This document shows, piece after piece, positions 25,221 to 33,804 of a stretch of 64,000 nt of DNA. Position 1 is the stretch's first letter; the number at the start of each line of letters is the position of its first letter. The DNA lies in NCBI GenBank assembly GCA_016709225.1, contig JADJEE010000012.1:1550001-1614000 (forward strand). The letters are read 5' to 3'. The position numbers and the translations under genes are program-made. The notes beneath the pieces are model-generated. The model was not told the DNA's origin and did not search any database. It saw nothing but the letters and a program-made list of their open reading frames with translations. This stretch comes from Deltaproteobacteria bacterium (lineage in GTDB: Bacteria; Myxococcota_A; Polyangia; Nannocystales; Nannocystaceae).

Positions 25221-25337
25221 GCATCGCCGCGACGCATCCACATCATCGACAGCTCGACGTGCACACGTCGCGTGCCGACTCACCGTTTCCGCAAGAGTTG
25301 GTCGCTCGAGGCGGGCGATGGACGGCCGGTGGATCGA

Positions 25338-25616
25338 TCACCGCCGTGGCGTCGCGCGGGGCCGTCGCGCGCGGGGCCGCGGCACCGCGCACAGCTCGTC
25401 GGCGACATCGTCGATGAGTGCCGCGATCTCGTCGTCGCTGCGCGCCGGAGGAAACTCGCCGAGCTCGGCGTCGGGCTTGCCGAGCAGCGCGCCGTCGGTG
25501 GCGGCGGGCTCGTCGGTGAAGTCCCACTGGGCATCGATCGCCGCGCGGGTCCACGAGCCCTCGGACGAGGGCTCGAGCTGCACGATCGGAGGCGCGATCT
25601 TGATGGCGGTGTCCAC
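25338..25616 (-). CDS. Small acidic hypothetical protein
   Basis: A 92-aa soluble protein with a GTG start at 25616, preceded by a GGGGGG run that may act as ribosome-binding site. The first two thirds are acidic (QLEPSSEGSW, AAIDAQWDFTDEPA, DDEIAALIDDVADELC); the last 16 residues are Arg/Pro-rich. No motif or membrane segment is seen. Codon use is typical of the neighbourhood. Function unknown. Confidence 0.55.
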   Translation of the reverse strand: MDTAIKIAPPIVQLEPSSEGSWTRAAIDAQWDFTDEPAATDGALLGKPDAELGEFPPARSDDEIAALIDDVADELCAVPRPRARRPRATPRR

Positions 25617-25779
25617 GTTCCCCCCTGTCTCGGCGTCGCAAAGAGCAATCGACGTGCCACCACGGAACGCCCGAGTCGGCGCGTTCGACCGTAGGTGCCG
25701 GGCCCCGACTGCGCAGCTTGGTTGTGCAATCTGCCCAGCCGAAGGTTCCCTCCAGCGGCCCCTCCCGCGGGCCGGGCCG

Positions 25780-26241
25780 TCACGGCAGCAAGAGCAGCAG
25801 GATCTGCGCCACGCAGCACGGCTTCGCCGAGCCCGAGGCGCGGAACTCGACCGCGAAGGTCGCGAGCTCGCCAGGCGGTCGCGGGGTCAACGACTCGAGC
25901 GTCGCCGACATCGTCAGCTCGCAGCCGACCTTCGCGACGTCGGGGAAGCGCAGCTTGTCGGCGCCGTAGTTGAGCATCGCGCTCACGCCCCGTACGTCGA
26001 GCAGGCGCTCGAACATCAGCTGCGGCAGCAGACTCAGCACGAAGTAGCCGTGGGCGATCGTACCGCCGAACGCGGTCTTGCGCGCACGCTCGACGTCGAG
26101 GTGAATCCACTGGTGATCGTGGGTCGCGTCCGCGAAGGCCTGCACCGCCGCCTGATCCAACACCACCGGTGCGGTCGGTCCCAGGGTCTTGCCGACCAAC
26201 GCACGCATGCCCTCGATGCCCTCGACCGTCAGTGCGCCCAT
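25780..26241 (-). CDS. MaoC-like (R)-hydratase
   Basis: A 153-aa protein of the MaoC/hydratase-2 hot-dog fold. The signature is FADATHDHQWIH followed by GTIAHGYFVLSLLPQL; the Asp/His pair of DATHDHQWIH corresponds to the catalytic Asp and His that hydrate trans-2-enoyl-CoA to (R)-3-hydroxyacyl-CoA. The length fits single-domain family members. A GGAG site lies about 9 nt before the ATG. No fatty-acid or polyhydroxyalkanoate genes are nearby, so the pathway is open. Confidence 0.88.
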   Translation of the reverse strand: MGALTVEGIEGMRALVGKTLGPTAPVVLDQAAVQAFADATHDHQWIHLDVERARKTAFGGTIAHGYFVLSLLPQLMFERLLDVRGVSAMLNYGADKLRFPDVAKVGCELTMSATLESLTPRPPGELATFAVEFRASGSAKPCCVAQILLLLLP

Positions 26242-26342
26242 GACTTCGCTCCTCGCGGCGCATGCATGCCACGAAATCCCTCGCGTGGGATCCGCGACGC
26301 GACGGTACGCGAGCCGGCCACGCGGCGACGCGCGCAGGGCTG

Positions 26343-27860
26343 CTATCGCAGGGCTGCGAGTGCGGTCTCGAGGCCGACGTGGTCGGCAGCGGCCAGCCCC
26401 AGCGCCCGCGCGGTCTGGGCCATCGCGTGACCGTGCCCGACGAGCGCGCCGAGGGCCGCCGCCGTCGCAGCCACCGGCGGGGGCGGCATCACCAACAGCT
26501 CGCCGGCCAGCCGCCCGGTCTGCACGCCATCTTGCACCTCGCCGAGGCGATCCTGCAGCTCGGTCACCGCCCGCAACGGCTCCTCGACGTGGGGCCCCAA
26601 CACCGGCGCGAAGAACTCGACGGTGTAGCGCAGGTTCTTGATCTCGATGCGCAGCGCGTGGGCATCCTCGGCGTCGCCGTCGTCACGCAGGCGTGCGAAC
26701 GCGCGAGCGCAACGTTCGACCCGAGCCGCGACCAGGCCCGGCGCGGCTGCACCGACGGTGTGGCGCAGCCCCGGCACTGCGCTGGCGATGCAGCGCTCGG
26801 CTGCGACCACGAGCTCGCGCCACGCCTCGGAGCGCATCGCCTGCAGCACCTGCAACCTCGCGCGATGGCGGCGACGCACCAGTCGATCGTCGACGTCGGC
26901 CCACGCCTCGGCCGCAATGCCGACGAACGCGGCACGCCACGCGGGGATCGCCTCGCGTTGCACGTCGTAGTCGCGCACCTGGCCCAGCAAGCGGCCGAAC
27001 GACCGCAGCCGCCGGCGGAAGTCGTCACCGGCCTCGGGATCGAACGCGGCCTCGTAGACCCGCAGCGCGGTACGAAGGCGCCGCATCGCGACCCGCATCT
27101 TGTGCACGTGCTCGGGGTCGAGGCCCACGCGCACGCCGGGTACGTGGGCCAGCACGGTCTGCCACCACGCGTGGATGACCGCGCGCGCGGCGTCGACCAG
27201 CAGCGCGTCTGCGTCGGGGCTGGGCGCCTTGGCGCCGTAGCGGAACTCTCCGAGGCCCAGGCTCGCGCGCGCCCGCTCGAACTTGGTGCGGTGTGACGCC
27301 GAGAGACCCGCGCGCTTCGAGAGCTGGACCGCGAGCTCGCGCAGCACCGCCGCGTCCCCCGAGCGCAGCTCGAGCTCGAGCTCGTGGAAGCTCGCGCGGC
27401 GGGCGTGGGGCTCGGCGGCACGGACGTGGTCGACGCACAGCTCCATCGCCGTGCCGTCGATCGAGACCGCGAAGCGACGCCGCGTGGTCGTCAGGGTCAG
27501 CACCTCGCGGGGGGTCTCGCCGAGCTCGAGCCCGAACAACTCGGCGACCCAGGTCCGCACCCGCTCACCGGCGTCCTCACCGGGTCGCAGCGCACAGGTG
27601 AACTCCGAGCGCGCCAACACCAGCGAGCGCTCGATCGGCACCGGCTTGAGCTCGACCGTCCGCAGGCCCGCACTGTCGCGCACGCGCACCGCGAGCCCGG
27701 CCGCGACCAGCTCGTCGGTGCGAGTGTCGAGATAGGTGTCTTGCTGCTGCAGCTCCACCGGGCCGCTGACGTCGCCGCGTCGGGCGAGCCACCCCAACAG
27801 CTCGCGCTCCACGAAGTCGGGACCGCACACGAGCTTGGCTTCGGTCTCGACGGCGACCAT
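26343..27860 (-). CDS. CYTH-CHAD domain protein
   Basis: A 505-aa protein with an N-terminal CYTH (triphosphate tunnel) domain of about 200 residues, opening with the ExExK-type motif VETEAKL. Its inner Arg/Lys/Glu strands include VRVRDSAGLRTVELK. A C-terminal CHAD domain of about 290 residues has the conserved His/Arg helices VHKMRVAMRRLRTALRVYE and LRIEIKNLRYTVEFF. CHAD domains bind polyphosphate, and the CYTH part may act on triphosphate or polyphosphate. A TAGCGT box lies 8 nt before the ATG. It is divergent from the GntR gene with a 92-bp gap. Confidence 0.92.
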   Translation of the reverse strand: MVAVETEAKLVCGPDFVERELLGWLARRGDVSGPVELQQQDTYLDTRTDELVAAGLAVRVRDSAGLRTVELKPVPIERSLVLARSEFTCALRPGEDAGERVRTWVAELFGLELGETPREVLTLTTTRRRFAVSIDGTAMELCVDHVRAAEPHARRASFHELELELRSGDAAVLRELAVQLSKRAGLSASHRTKFERARASLGLGEFRYGAKAPSPDADALLVDAARAVIHAWWQTVLAHVPGVRVGLDPEHVHKMRVAMRRLRTALRVYEAAFDPEAGDDFRRRLRSFGRLLGQVRDYDVQREAIPAWRAAFVGIAAEAWADVDDRLVRRRHRARLQVLQAMRSEAWRELVVAAERCIASAVPGLRHTVGAAAPGLVAARVERCARAFARLRDDGDAEDAHALRIEIKNLRYTVEFFAPVLGPHVEEPLRAVTELQDRLGEVQDGVQTGRLAGELLVMPPPPVAATAAALGALVGHGHAMAQTARALGLAAADHVGLETALAALR

Positions 27861-27868
27861 GCGAGGTC

Positions 27869-27874
27869 ACGCTA
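27869..27874 (-). promoter_or_regulatory. -10-like TAGCGT box
   Basis: Minus-strand GCTAGCGT ends 8 nt before the ATG of the CYTH-CHAD gene. This predicts a leader of 0-2 nt. Confidence 0.5.
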
Positions 27875-27918
27875 GCGGTGCCCCTGGGCCGCCGTCCAGT
27901 CACAACACCGTGACGGGC

Positions 27919-27946
27919 TTGCACTTCATTACACTAGTGATATGGT
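27919..27946 (+). promoter_or_regulatory. Promoter of the GntR operon (TTGCAC / TATGGT)
   Basis: TTGCAC (27919-27924) and TATGGT (27941-27946) are spaced by 16 bp. This is the clearest -35/-10 pair in the window. The GTG start follows 6 nt after the -10, so the mRNA would be leaderless. The -10 lies inside the operator repeat. Confidence 0.6.
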
Positions 27947-27950
27947 GTAA
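27929..27950. promoter_or_regulatory. GntR autoregulatory operator candidate
   Basis: TTACAC (27929-27934) and GTGTAA (27945-27950) are exact reverse complements around 10 bp and overlap the -10. YtrA-type GntR regulators usually bind palindromes of this kind in their own promoter. Confidence 0.6.
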
Positions 27951-27952
27951 CT

Positions 27953-28330
27953 GTGCCGTTCGAGGTCGAGCTCGACTACGACCGCGGTCTGCCGGTGTAT
28001 CGGCAGATCTACGAGGCCGTGACGCGCGCGCTGGCCAGCGGCCGCCTCGGCAGCGACGAACAGCTGCCGACCATCGTCGAGCTCGCCGCCCAGCTGGGGA
28101 TCAACCCCAACACCGTGGCCCGCGCCTATCGCGACCTCGAGCACGACGGTCACATCGTCGGCAAGCGCGGCCGCGGGACCTTCCCTGCGCCCGATCGCAA
28201 GCCCGCCGAGGGCTCGCGCGACGACGTCCTGCGCGACATCTACGAGCGGGCGATCCGTGACGGTGCGCGTCACGGCCTCTCGCCCCGCGACATCCTGCGC
28301 TACTTCCGAAAGGCAACCACCGATGGCTAA
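27953..28330 (+). CDS. GntR-family transcriptional regulator, YtrA type
   Basis: A 125-aa regulator, GTG start at 27953. The winged-helix domain spans about residues 8-80: LPVYRQIYEAVTRALASGRL, LPTIVELAAQLGINPNTVARAYRDLEHDG (recognition helix) and GKRGRGTF (wing). A short helical tail of about 45 residues replaces the large effector domain of classical GntR members, which marks the YtrA subfamily. These usually repress a downstream membrane or ABC transporter gene, consistent with the overlapping membrane protein gene here (8-bp overlap). Confidence 0.92.
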   Translation: MPFEVELDYDRGLPVYRQIYEAVTRALASGRLGSDEQLPTIVELAAQLGINPNTVARAYRDLEHDGHIVGKRGRGTFPAPDRKPAEGSRDDVLRDIYERAIRDGARHGLSPRDILRYFRKATTDG

Positions 28331-29231
28331 CTCGAGTCGCCGACGCACCCGCGCGATCCTCCGCGCCGCCTGGTCGACCCTGCGCCGTGACCCCGCGCTG
28401 CTGTGGTTCTCGGCGTTCATCGCGGTCGCGACCTCGGCGGTCGTGGCCACCTCGGCGGTGCTGGGCTGGCTGGGCGTGCGCGCGGCCGTGCTCGCGCTCG
28501 GCGTCGAGGCCAGCGGCGCGCTGGAGACCAGCATCGACACCCGCGCGACGCTCGGCATGGGCCTGTTCGCGTGGTTCGGGCTGCACCTGGTGGCGCCGTT
28601 CTTCGGGGTCGCGGCCGCCAGCGCGACGCTCGAGGCGCTGGCCGGTCGCCGCTGGACCGTCGCCGGCGCACTCGGCTGCGCGCTGCAGCGCAGCGGTGCG
28701 ATCGCGACGTTCGCCGTGCTCGATGCCTCGGTCGGTGCCCTGCTCGCACGCATGCGTGGCGGGCGACGCGAGCGCGGCGGCAAGCGTCCGCGTCGCGAAG
28801 GTCATCCGCTCGCCGCGAAGCTGCTCGGCGCCGCGTGGTGGGCTGCGACCTACCTCGCGGTGCCGGTGATGGCCCGCGAGCAACGTGGCGGCGTGGCGGC
28901 GGTGCAGCGCTCGGGCACGATCATGCGCGAGACCTGGAAAGAGGCCTTCCTCGGGCGCTTGGTGCTCGGCTGGGTGCTGTGGCCAGTGGCGATCGTCGCG
29001 GTGCTCGGCACCGTCGGCGTGTGCCTGCTGCTGGGCCTGACGCCCGACACCCACGTCGCCAGCTTCGCGATTGCGGCGGCGGTGGCGGTGGTCGCGATCG
29101 CAGTGGTCGCCGCGGTGCTGCAGACGCTCGACACCATCTACCGCTGCGCGCTCTACGTGTTCGCGACCGAGGGCGTGGTGCCCGAGCCCTTCGACGACGC
29201 CGAGCTGCAGGAGATCTGGCACAGCGCGTGA
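28323..29231 (+). CDS. DUF6159-like multi-pass membrane protein
   Basis: A 302-aa membrane protein whose ATG overlaps the end of the GntR gene. Four main hydrophobic regions are visible: about 27-55, 78-105, 165-190 (AKLLGAAWWAATYLAVPVMA) and a long C-terminal pair around 215-270. A basic loop (RMRGGRRERGGKRPRREG) sits near residue 145-160. Overall it resembles the DUF6159 family of glycerophosphoryl-diester/YckC-like membrane proteins. As target of the YtrA-type regulator it may respond to envelope stress. Function unknown. Confidence 0.7.
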   Translation: MANSSRRRTRAILRAAWSTLRRDPALLWFSAFIAVATSAVVATSAVLGWLGVRAAVLALGVEASGALETSIDTRATLGMGLFAWFGLHLVAPFFGVAAASATLEALAGRRWTVAGALGCALQRSGAIATFAVLDASVGALLARMRGGRRERGGKRPRREGHPLAAKLLGAAWWAATYLAVPVMAREQRGGVAAVQRSGTIMRETWKEAFLGRLVLGWVLWPVAIVAVLGTVGVCLLLGLTPDTHVASFAIAAAVAVVAIAVVAAVLQTLDTIYRCALYVFATEGVVPEPFDDAELQEIWHSA

Positions 29232-29243
29232 CCGCGAGTCGAC

Positions 29244-29912
29244 TCATGGTGGCCCGCCGCCGGGCACCGGACGCGCGTCACCGGGGCCCCACAGCGCAGA
29301 GAAGCCGCTGCCATCGGCCCACGCGGTGACGGCTCCGCCCTCGGCCGGGCACACGCGCGCCACCTCGAAGCGCAGATCGACGCAGCGCCCCGACGGTGCG
29401 CACGCGTTGGACACGGCGAGCGCGACCGGCAGCTCACCCTTCGCGGTGCCCACGAGATCGGCGCGGCAGTAGACCTTGCCGCCGGTGAGCGCCATGCACG
29501 ACGCACCGCTCGCGGTCACGGCACGCGCCGACGCGGCTCGCGGAAGCGCGGTCGTTGCGACCGCGGCGAATTGTGCGGCGGCCCATGCGAGCTCCGCCGC
29601 GCTCAGCACGTCGGTGCGCGACACCAACACGGCCAGATCGGCGCAGCCACACGGCGGCTCGAGCCCCATCGAGCAGTACGGGGAAGGCGGGCGTGTGCCT
29701 GCGGCGGGCGCGGCTGCCGGCGTTGCGGAGATTGGCGACGCTGGCGGCGTCGACGGTGAGGCCGCGGTGGACGGCAGCTCCGGGAGCGGCGTCGCGGCGC
29801 GCGGCGCCTCGGAGCGCGGCGCCTCGGAGCGCGGCGGCGTGGGCGAGTCCGGACGGCAGGCGGCGAGCGCAGCCACCGCGAGCGCGAAGGAACTCGAGCG
29901 CGAGCGTGCCAT
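29244..29912 (-). CDS. Lipoprotein with Pro/Ala-rich linker
   Basis: A 222-aa predicted lipoprotein. The ATG at 29912 gives MARSRSSSFALAVAALAAC (Cys19). A Pro/Ser/Ala/Thr-rich linker with repeated RSEAP units runs to about residue 80. The globular part has six Cys (YCSMGLEPPCGCADLAVLV, GASCMALTGGKVYCR, NACAPSGRC). No family is recognised. It converges on the DUF6159-like gene with a 12-bp gap. Confidence 0.65.
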   Translation of the reverse strand: MARSRSSSFALAVAALAACRPDSPTPPRSEAPRSEAPRAATPLPELPSTAASPSTPPASPISATPAAAPAAGTRPPSPYCSMGLEPPCGCADLAVLVSRTDVLSAAELAWAAAQFAAVATTALPRAASARAVTASGASCMALTGGKVYCRADLVGTAKGELPVALAVSNACAPSGRCVDLRFEVARVCPAEGGAVTAWADGSGFSALWGPGDARPVPGGGPP

Positions 29913-30075
29913 CGGTGTGAGCTTGTGCCGGGCTCGGTGACCATGTCGACCCCCTGCGTGCGTCGGGCGGCGAACCATCCGCGGCGCGAATGCGGAGGTG
30001 ACCACCGCTCGCGTCGCTGCCCCGCCTGCGGCGTACCGAAGGCGGGCGCAGTTGTGATGTGCCCGTCGCCCGATC

Positions 30076-30081
30076 TACGGT
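30076..30081 (+). promoter_or_regulatory. -10-like TACGGT box
   Basis: TACGGT ends 10 nt before the ATG at 30092 and supports that start for the GH5 gene over a longer upstream reading. Confidence 0.45.
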
Positions 30082-30091
30082 GCCGCCGACG

Positions 30092-31426
30092 ATGGACCTG
30101 CCCCACGAACACGTCGACGCCGCCGCGTTCGACCTGACGTGCGACGGCACGAACCTGCGCGACCGCCTCGGTCGCCTGCGATTGCTGCGCGGCGCCAATG
30201 TCTCGGGTCGCTGCAAGGCGCCGCCGTTCCTGCCCTTCGACGATCCGACGTGGTTCGACGTGCTCGCCGACTGGGGCATGAACGTCGTGCGCCTGCTGGT
30301 GATGTGGGAGGCCATCGAGCCCGAGCGCGGCCACTACGATCACGGCTACCTCGCGCGCGTGGCCCAGCTCGTGCGCGCCGCCGGGCAGCGCGGCCTCGCC
30401 GTCATCGTCGACTTCCACCAGGACCTGTTCTCGCGCAGCTTCGGCGGCGACGGGGCGCCGGCATGGGCGACACGGCCGGGGCGACGCCGCGCGAACGGCC
30501 GCAGCTGGTTCTGGCACTACGGCATCTCGTCGGGGGTACGCGCCAGCTTCGACGCGTTCTGGCGCGACCAGGGCGGCGTGCGCAGCTCGTTCGTCGCGGC
30601 GGTCGCGGTCACCATGCGTGCGCTCGCGGACGAGCCGGCGGTCATCGGCTACGACCTCTTCAACGAGCCCATGGGCCGCCTGCGCGACCTCGTGCGCGGC
30701 CGCTTCGAGCGCGACGCGCTGTCGGCGTTCCACCGCGACTGCATCGCGCTGCGCGACCGCGAGGCGCCGGGTCGTCTGCTGCTGGTCGAACCCACGCCGC
30801 TGGCCGCGTTCGGGGCCCCGACCGCGCTCGCCGAGCTCACCGGTGACGCGCTGGTGTACGCGCCGCACCTGTACGACGCGACCGCGATCCTGGCGTCGCG
30901 CTTCGTGCCGCGGCTGTCGACCTTCCCACCCTCGCTCGCGCGGGTGAAGGCGACCGCGAGCGCGTGGCGACGGCCGCTGTTCGTGGGGGAGTTCGGCGTG
31001 CTCGGTGGCATCGTCGGCGCCGCGGCGATGATCGAAGACCAGTGCGCGCGGCTCGATCGCGCGTGGGCGAGCTGGGCGGTGTGGCACTTCAATCCCACCG
31101 CGCAGGACTGGAACGACGAGGACGCCTCGATCGTGCTGCCGGGCGGCGACGAGCGGCCGTGGACCGCCGCGTTGGTGCGCCCGTGGCCGCGCGCGCTGGC
31201 GGGCACGCCGATCGAGCTCGAGACCGCCAGCGCGCGGCCGTGGACGCTGCGCTACCGCGCCGAGGGTGATGCCGCAACCGAGGTGGTGGTACCGCCGCGG
31301 TGGCTCGCGGGCCGGCCGCTGGCGCTCACGGTCGAGGGCGCCGACGCCGATCACGACGAATCCACCGGCCTGCTGCGCCTGCGTGCCGAACCCGGCGGCA
31401 CGGTGCGCGTGGTGCTGCGTCGCTGA
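30092..31426 (+). CDS. Glycoside hydrolase family 5 protein (endoglycoceramidase-like)
   Basis: A 444-aa (beta/alpha)8 glycosidase. Early residues include LRGANVSGRCK and VVRLLVMWEAIEPERG, typical of GH5. The acid/base Glu lies in YDLFNEPMG and the nucleophile Glu in FVGEFGVLGG. Between them VDFHQDLFSRSFGGDGAP resembles the endoglycoceramidase/glucosylceramidase branch. A C-terminal beta domain of about 90 residues follows. There is no signal peptide, so it may act on intracellular glycolipid or be released by another route. The NUDIX gene starts 17 bp after its stop. Confidence 0.88.
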   Translation: MDLPHEHVDAAAFDLTCDGTNLRDRLGRLRLLRGANVSGRCKAPPFLPFDDPTWFDVLADWGMNVVRLLVMWEAIEPERGHYDHGYLARVAQLVRAAGQRGLAVIVDFHQDLFSRSFGGDGAPAWATRPGRRRANGRSWFWHYGISSGVRASFDAFWRDQGGVRSSFVAAVAVTMRALADEPAVIGYDLFNEPMGRLRDLVRGRFERDALSAFHRDCIALRDREAPGRLLLVEPTPLAAFGAPTALAELTGDALVYAPHLYDATAILASRFVPRLSTFPPSLARVKATASAWRRPLFVGEFGVLGGIVGAAAMIEDQCARLDRAWASWAVWHFNPTAQDWNDEDASIVLPGGDERPWTAALVRPWPRALAGTPIELETASARPWTLRYRAEGDAATEVVVPPRWLAGRPLALTVEGADADHDESTGLLRLRAEPGGTVRVVLRR

Positions 31427-31432
31427 TACGCT
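31427..31432 (+). promoter_or_regulatory. Extended -10 (TGATACGCT)
   Basis: TGA-TACGCT overlaps the GH5 stop region and ends 11 nt before the NUDIX GTG. The NUDIX gene may therefore have its own near-leaderless transcript besides any read-through. Confidence 0.4.
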
Positions 31433-31443
31433 CTAGGTTGCTC

Positions 31444-31905
31444 GTGCCCAAGGTCAGTGCAGGACTGCTCATGGTCCGTCGCGACTTCGATGGCCTGCAG
31501 TTCCTGCTCGCCCACCCGGGCGGTCCATTCTTCACGCGGCGCGACGACGGCGTGTGGAGCATCCCCAAGGGCGCGGTCGAGCCCGGCGAGGACAACCTCA
31601 CCGCCGCGCTGCGCGAGTTCCACGAGGAGACCGGTCTGGCCCGCCCGAGCGGGCCGTTCGAGTCGCTCGGCGAGGTCCGGCAGGCCGGCGGCAAGATCGT
31701 CCACGCGTGGGCCTTCTTCGGCGACTGCAATCCTTCGCGACTGAGCAGCAACACCTTCGAGGTCGAGTGGCCGCGCGGCTCCGGTCGCGCGCAGAAATTC
31801 CCCGAGGTCGATCGCTTCGCGTTCTTCGACGCCACCGATGCGATCCGCAAGTTGGTCGCCGCCCAGGGCGCGTTCATCGAGCGCGCCGCGGCGCGTCTGC
31901 GCTGA
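31444..31905 (+). CDS. NUDIX hydrolase
   Basis: A 153-aa protein of the NUDIX fold. The GTG at 31444 opens with PKVSAGLLMVRR. The NUDIX box begins with GAVEPGEDNLTAALRE and continues FHEETGL, giving the required GX5EX7REUXEEXGU with its metal-binding Glu residues. WSIPKG precedes it. The SAGLLMVRR and FFTRRDDGVWSIPKG context resembles diadenosine-tetraphosphate/NADH-type NUDIX enzymes that hydrolyse X-linked nucleoside diphosphates. The substrate is not determined. Confidence 0.92.
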   Translation: MPKVSAGLLMVRRDFDGLQFLLAHPGGPFFTRRDDGVWSIPKGAVEPGEDNLTAALREFHEETGLARPSGPFESLGEVRQAGGKIVHAWAFFGDCNPSRLSSNTFEVEWPRGSGRAQKFPEVDRFAFFDATDAIRKLVAAQGAFIERAAARLR

Positions 31906-32146
31906 CCTGGTGCGTGTGGTGCTTGCAGGGGCCGCGTCGGCGACGCCTTGCCCGCCCGCGGCTCCCTGCCCGCGTTCGCCCCGCGATCTCGCCCGCGATC
32001 ACCCCTACGATCGCGGCTGTGCGCGCAGCCCACCCGAGGCCCGTGGCGGGCACTTGCGGGCGGCAACCCCCGCGCTCGCACGGGCCTTGGGGCCCCGAAA
32101 AGCTCGCGCACCGCGACCAGAGGTCGCCCCGCACGGCGCTTGTTGC

Positions 32147-32152
32147 TATCGT
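32147..32152 (+). promoter_or_regulatory. Extended -10 (TGCTATCGT), leaderless start
   Basis: TTGC-TATCGT ends 6 nt before the GTG at 32159 of the TatA/B-like gene. There is no Shine-Dalgarno sequence in the gap. Confidence 0.55.
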
Positions 32153-32158
32153 GGGGCG

Positions 32159-32722
32159 GTGTTCGGCATCGGACCGACAGAGTTCATCATCATCGCCGTC
32201 CTCGCGCTGATGCTGTTCTCACCGCGCGAGCTGCCGAAGATCCTGCGCAGCGCCGCGAAGTTCTGGGGCTCGTTGCGCAACACCGCCGACGAGTTCCGCG
32301 ACGCGATCATGAACGAGGAGGAGATGCACGACCTCCGCGGCATGCTCAAGGGCGGCGCCAACGAGTTCAAGCGCGCCGAGGCGGCCGCCCGTCGCGAGCT
32401 GATGAAAGCCCGCATGGAGATGCAGAAGGCGCAGAACAAGCTGCTCAAGACGGTGAAGGCCGCCGAGGAGAGCAAGCGCGCCGAGCTGGCCCCCGCCGAG
32501 GGCGCCCCCGCGACCGACGGCGCGGGCACCCGAGAGGGCGCACCGACCCCGGGCGCCAACGACGACGGCGCCCCGCGGACCTCGGGCGAGCCCGCCGCCA
32601 GCGACCCGCCGACACCCGCCGGCGCGATCGCCAGCGCGCGTCCCGGCGCGCCGGAGCCCGCGAGCCCACCGTCGCCACCCGCAGTGGTGGCCGCCGAGAA
32701 GGTCGATCAGGGCGCCGCCTGA
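32159..32722 (+). CDS. TatA/TatB-family twin-arginine translocase subunit
   Basis: A 187-aa protein. The N-terminus FGIGPTEFIIIAVLALMLFSPRELP is the typical short membrane helix, hinge and start of amphipathic helix of TatA/TatB. The RELPKILR hinge is closer to TatB. A charged helical region extends to about residue 100 (ARMEMQKAQNKLLKTVK), then a Pro/Ala-rich tail longer than in most homologues. The GTG start is set by the promoter box 6 nt upstream. tatC follows 46 bp downstream. No second tatA-like gene is in the window. Confidence 0.9.
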   Translation: MFGIGPTEFIIIAVLALMLFSPRELPKILRSAAKFWGSLRNTADEFRDAIMNEEEMHDLRGMLKGGANEFKRAEAAARRELMKARMEMQKAQNKLLKTVKAAEESKRAELAPAEGAPATDGAGTREGAPTPGANDDGAPRTSGEPAASDPPTPAGAIASARPGAPEPASPPSPPAVVAAEKVDQGAA

Positions 32723-32768
32723 CGCGATCGCAGCGTTCGAGGCACGCCGAGAAGATTGTCGAGGACCC

Positions 32769-33650
32769 GTGGCCGAACCCACCCAGACCAACAACGGTGC
32801 CGACGGGCTCGCCGAGGGACCCGAGGGCGACACCCCGATGTCGTTCTTCGATCACCTCGGGGAGCTGCGTCGCCGCATCACGCGTGCGTTCATCGCCCTC
32901 GTGCTGGGCGCGGTGATCGCCTACGCCTTCATCGATCACATCACCGCGTTCATGTGGATCCCATTCGGTGAAGCGTGGGACTCCGCCGGCATGGAGGGCC
33001 AGCCGACGCTGCTCAACCTCGCTGCGCTCGACGTCATCCTCACCGACATCTGGGTCGCACTGTTCGCCGGCCTCTTCATGGCCGCGCCGGTGGTGTTCTA
33101 CCAGCTGTGGATGTTCATCGCGCCGGGGCTCTACAACCAAGAGAAGCGCCTGGTCGTGCCGTTCGTGGCCACCAGCGCGGTGATGTTCGTGGCCGGCGCC
33201 GCGTTCTGCTACTACGTCGTGCTGCCCATCGCGACCGAGTTCTTCCTGACCTACGGGCAGCAGAAGAACGTCGGTCTCGGCGACGTGGTGGTGAAGACCG
33301 CGTACACCTACGCGGACTACGCCAGCTACGTCATGAAGATGCTGTTCGGCTTCGGCATCATGTTCGAGATGCCGCTGGCCGTCTTCTTCCTGTCGAAGGC
33401 CGGCATCATCACCTACGTGACGCTGCTGCGGCACTGGAAGATCGCGATCCTGTTGATCACGATCGCGTCCGCGGTGCTGACGCCGCCGGACCCCGTGACG
33501 ATCTGGCTCATGGGTATCCCCATGACGGCGCTGTACTTCGTCAGCGTGGTGGTCGCGTACGTCGTGAGCAAGCCGCAGGTCGAGGCGATGCGGCGCCTCG
33601 AGGCCGAGCTCGCGGCGGCGCCCCCCGACGCGGGTGACGACGACGAGTAG
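32769..33650 (+). CDS. tatC: Sec-independent protein translocase TatC
   Basis: A 293-aa polytopic protein. The N-terminal MSFFDHLGELRRRI is the classic TatC start (HLxELR) that recognises twin-arginine signals. Six membrane segments follow (first about 36-55, last about 258-277). Conserved features include FVAGAAFCYYVVLP, FGFGIMFEMPL with the functional Glu, and VLTPPDPVT. A GTG start lies close after GAGG. It should form the translocase with the adjacent TatA/B-like protein and would be needed to export the Tat-lipoprotein dioxygenase at 8848-9774. Confidence 0.96.
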   Translation: MAEPTQTNNGADGLAEGPEGDTPMSFFDHLGELRRRITRAFIALVLGAVIAYAFIDHITAFMWIPFGEAWDSAGMEGQPTLLNLAALDVILTDIWVALFAGLFMAAPVVFYQLWMFIAPGLYNQEKRLVVPFVATSAVMFVAGAAFCYYVVLPIATEFFLTYGQQKNVGLGDVVVKTAYTYADYASYVMKMLFGFGIMFEMPLAVFFLSKAGIITYVTLLRHWKIAILLITIASAVLTPPDPVTIWLMGIPMTALYFVSVVVAYVVSKPQVEAMRRLEAELAAAPPDAGDDDE

Positions 33651-33693
33651 CCCGTAAACTCTGCGCAGTGGTCCGTGCTCGCGGAGCCGCGTC

Positions 33694-33729
33694 GTCGATC
33701 CGGCCGTCGATCCGGCCGTCGATCCGGGC
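33694..33729 (+). repeat. Three tandem 12-bp repeats
   Basis: Three successive copies of GTCGATCCGGCC (the third with one change) lie in the gap between tatC and the next lipoprotein. No gene is supported across them. Confidence 0.6.
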
Positions 33730-33791
33730 CGCTCGGGCCGCATTGCGCCCGCGAATGCGCGTGGCCCCTTTCGCTCGGCCGCGGGCTTGCC

Positions 33792-33797
33792 TATTCT
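33792..33797 (+). promoter_or_regulatory. -10-like TATTCT box
   Basis: TATTCT ends 7 nt before the ATG at 33805. It predicts a leaderless mRNA. Confidence 0.55.
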
Positions 33798-33804
33798 CCG
33801 CCCC

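Noticed and set aside
31434..31439. TAGGTT as -10 of the NUDIX gene
   Set aside because: It ends only 4 nt before the GTG, too close for a transcript start upstream of the codon. TACGCT at 31427-31432 fits better.
32019..32210. Small gene after a TACGAT box (32006-32011) upstream of the TatA/B-like gene
   Set aside because: The reading frame is Arg/Ser/Pro-rich, overlaps the next gene and lacks typical codon bias.
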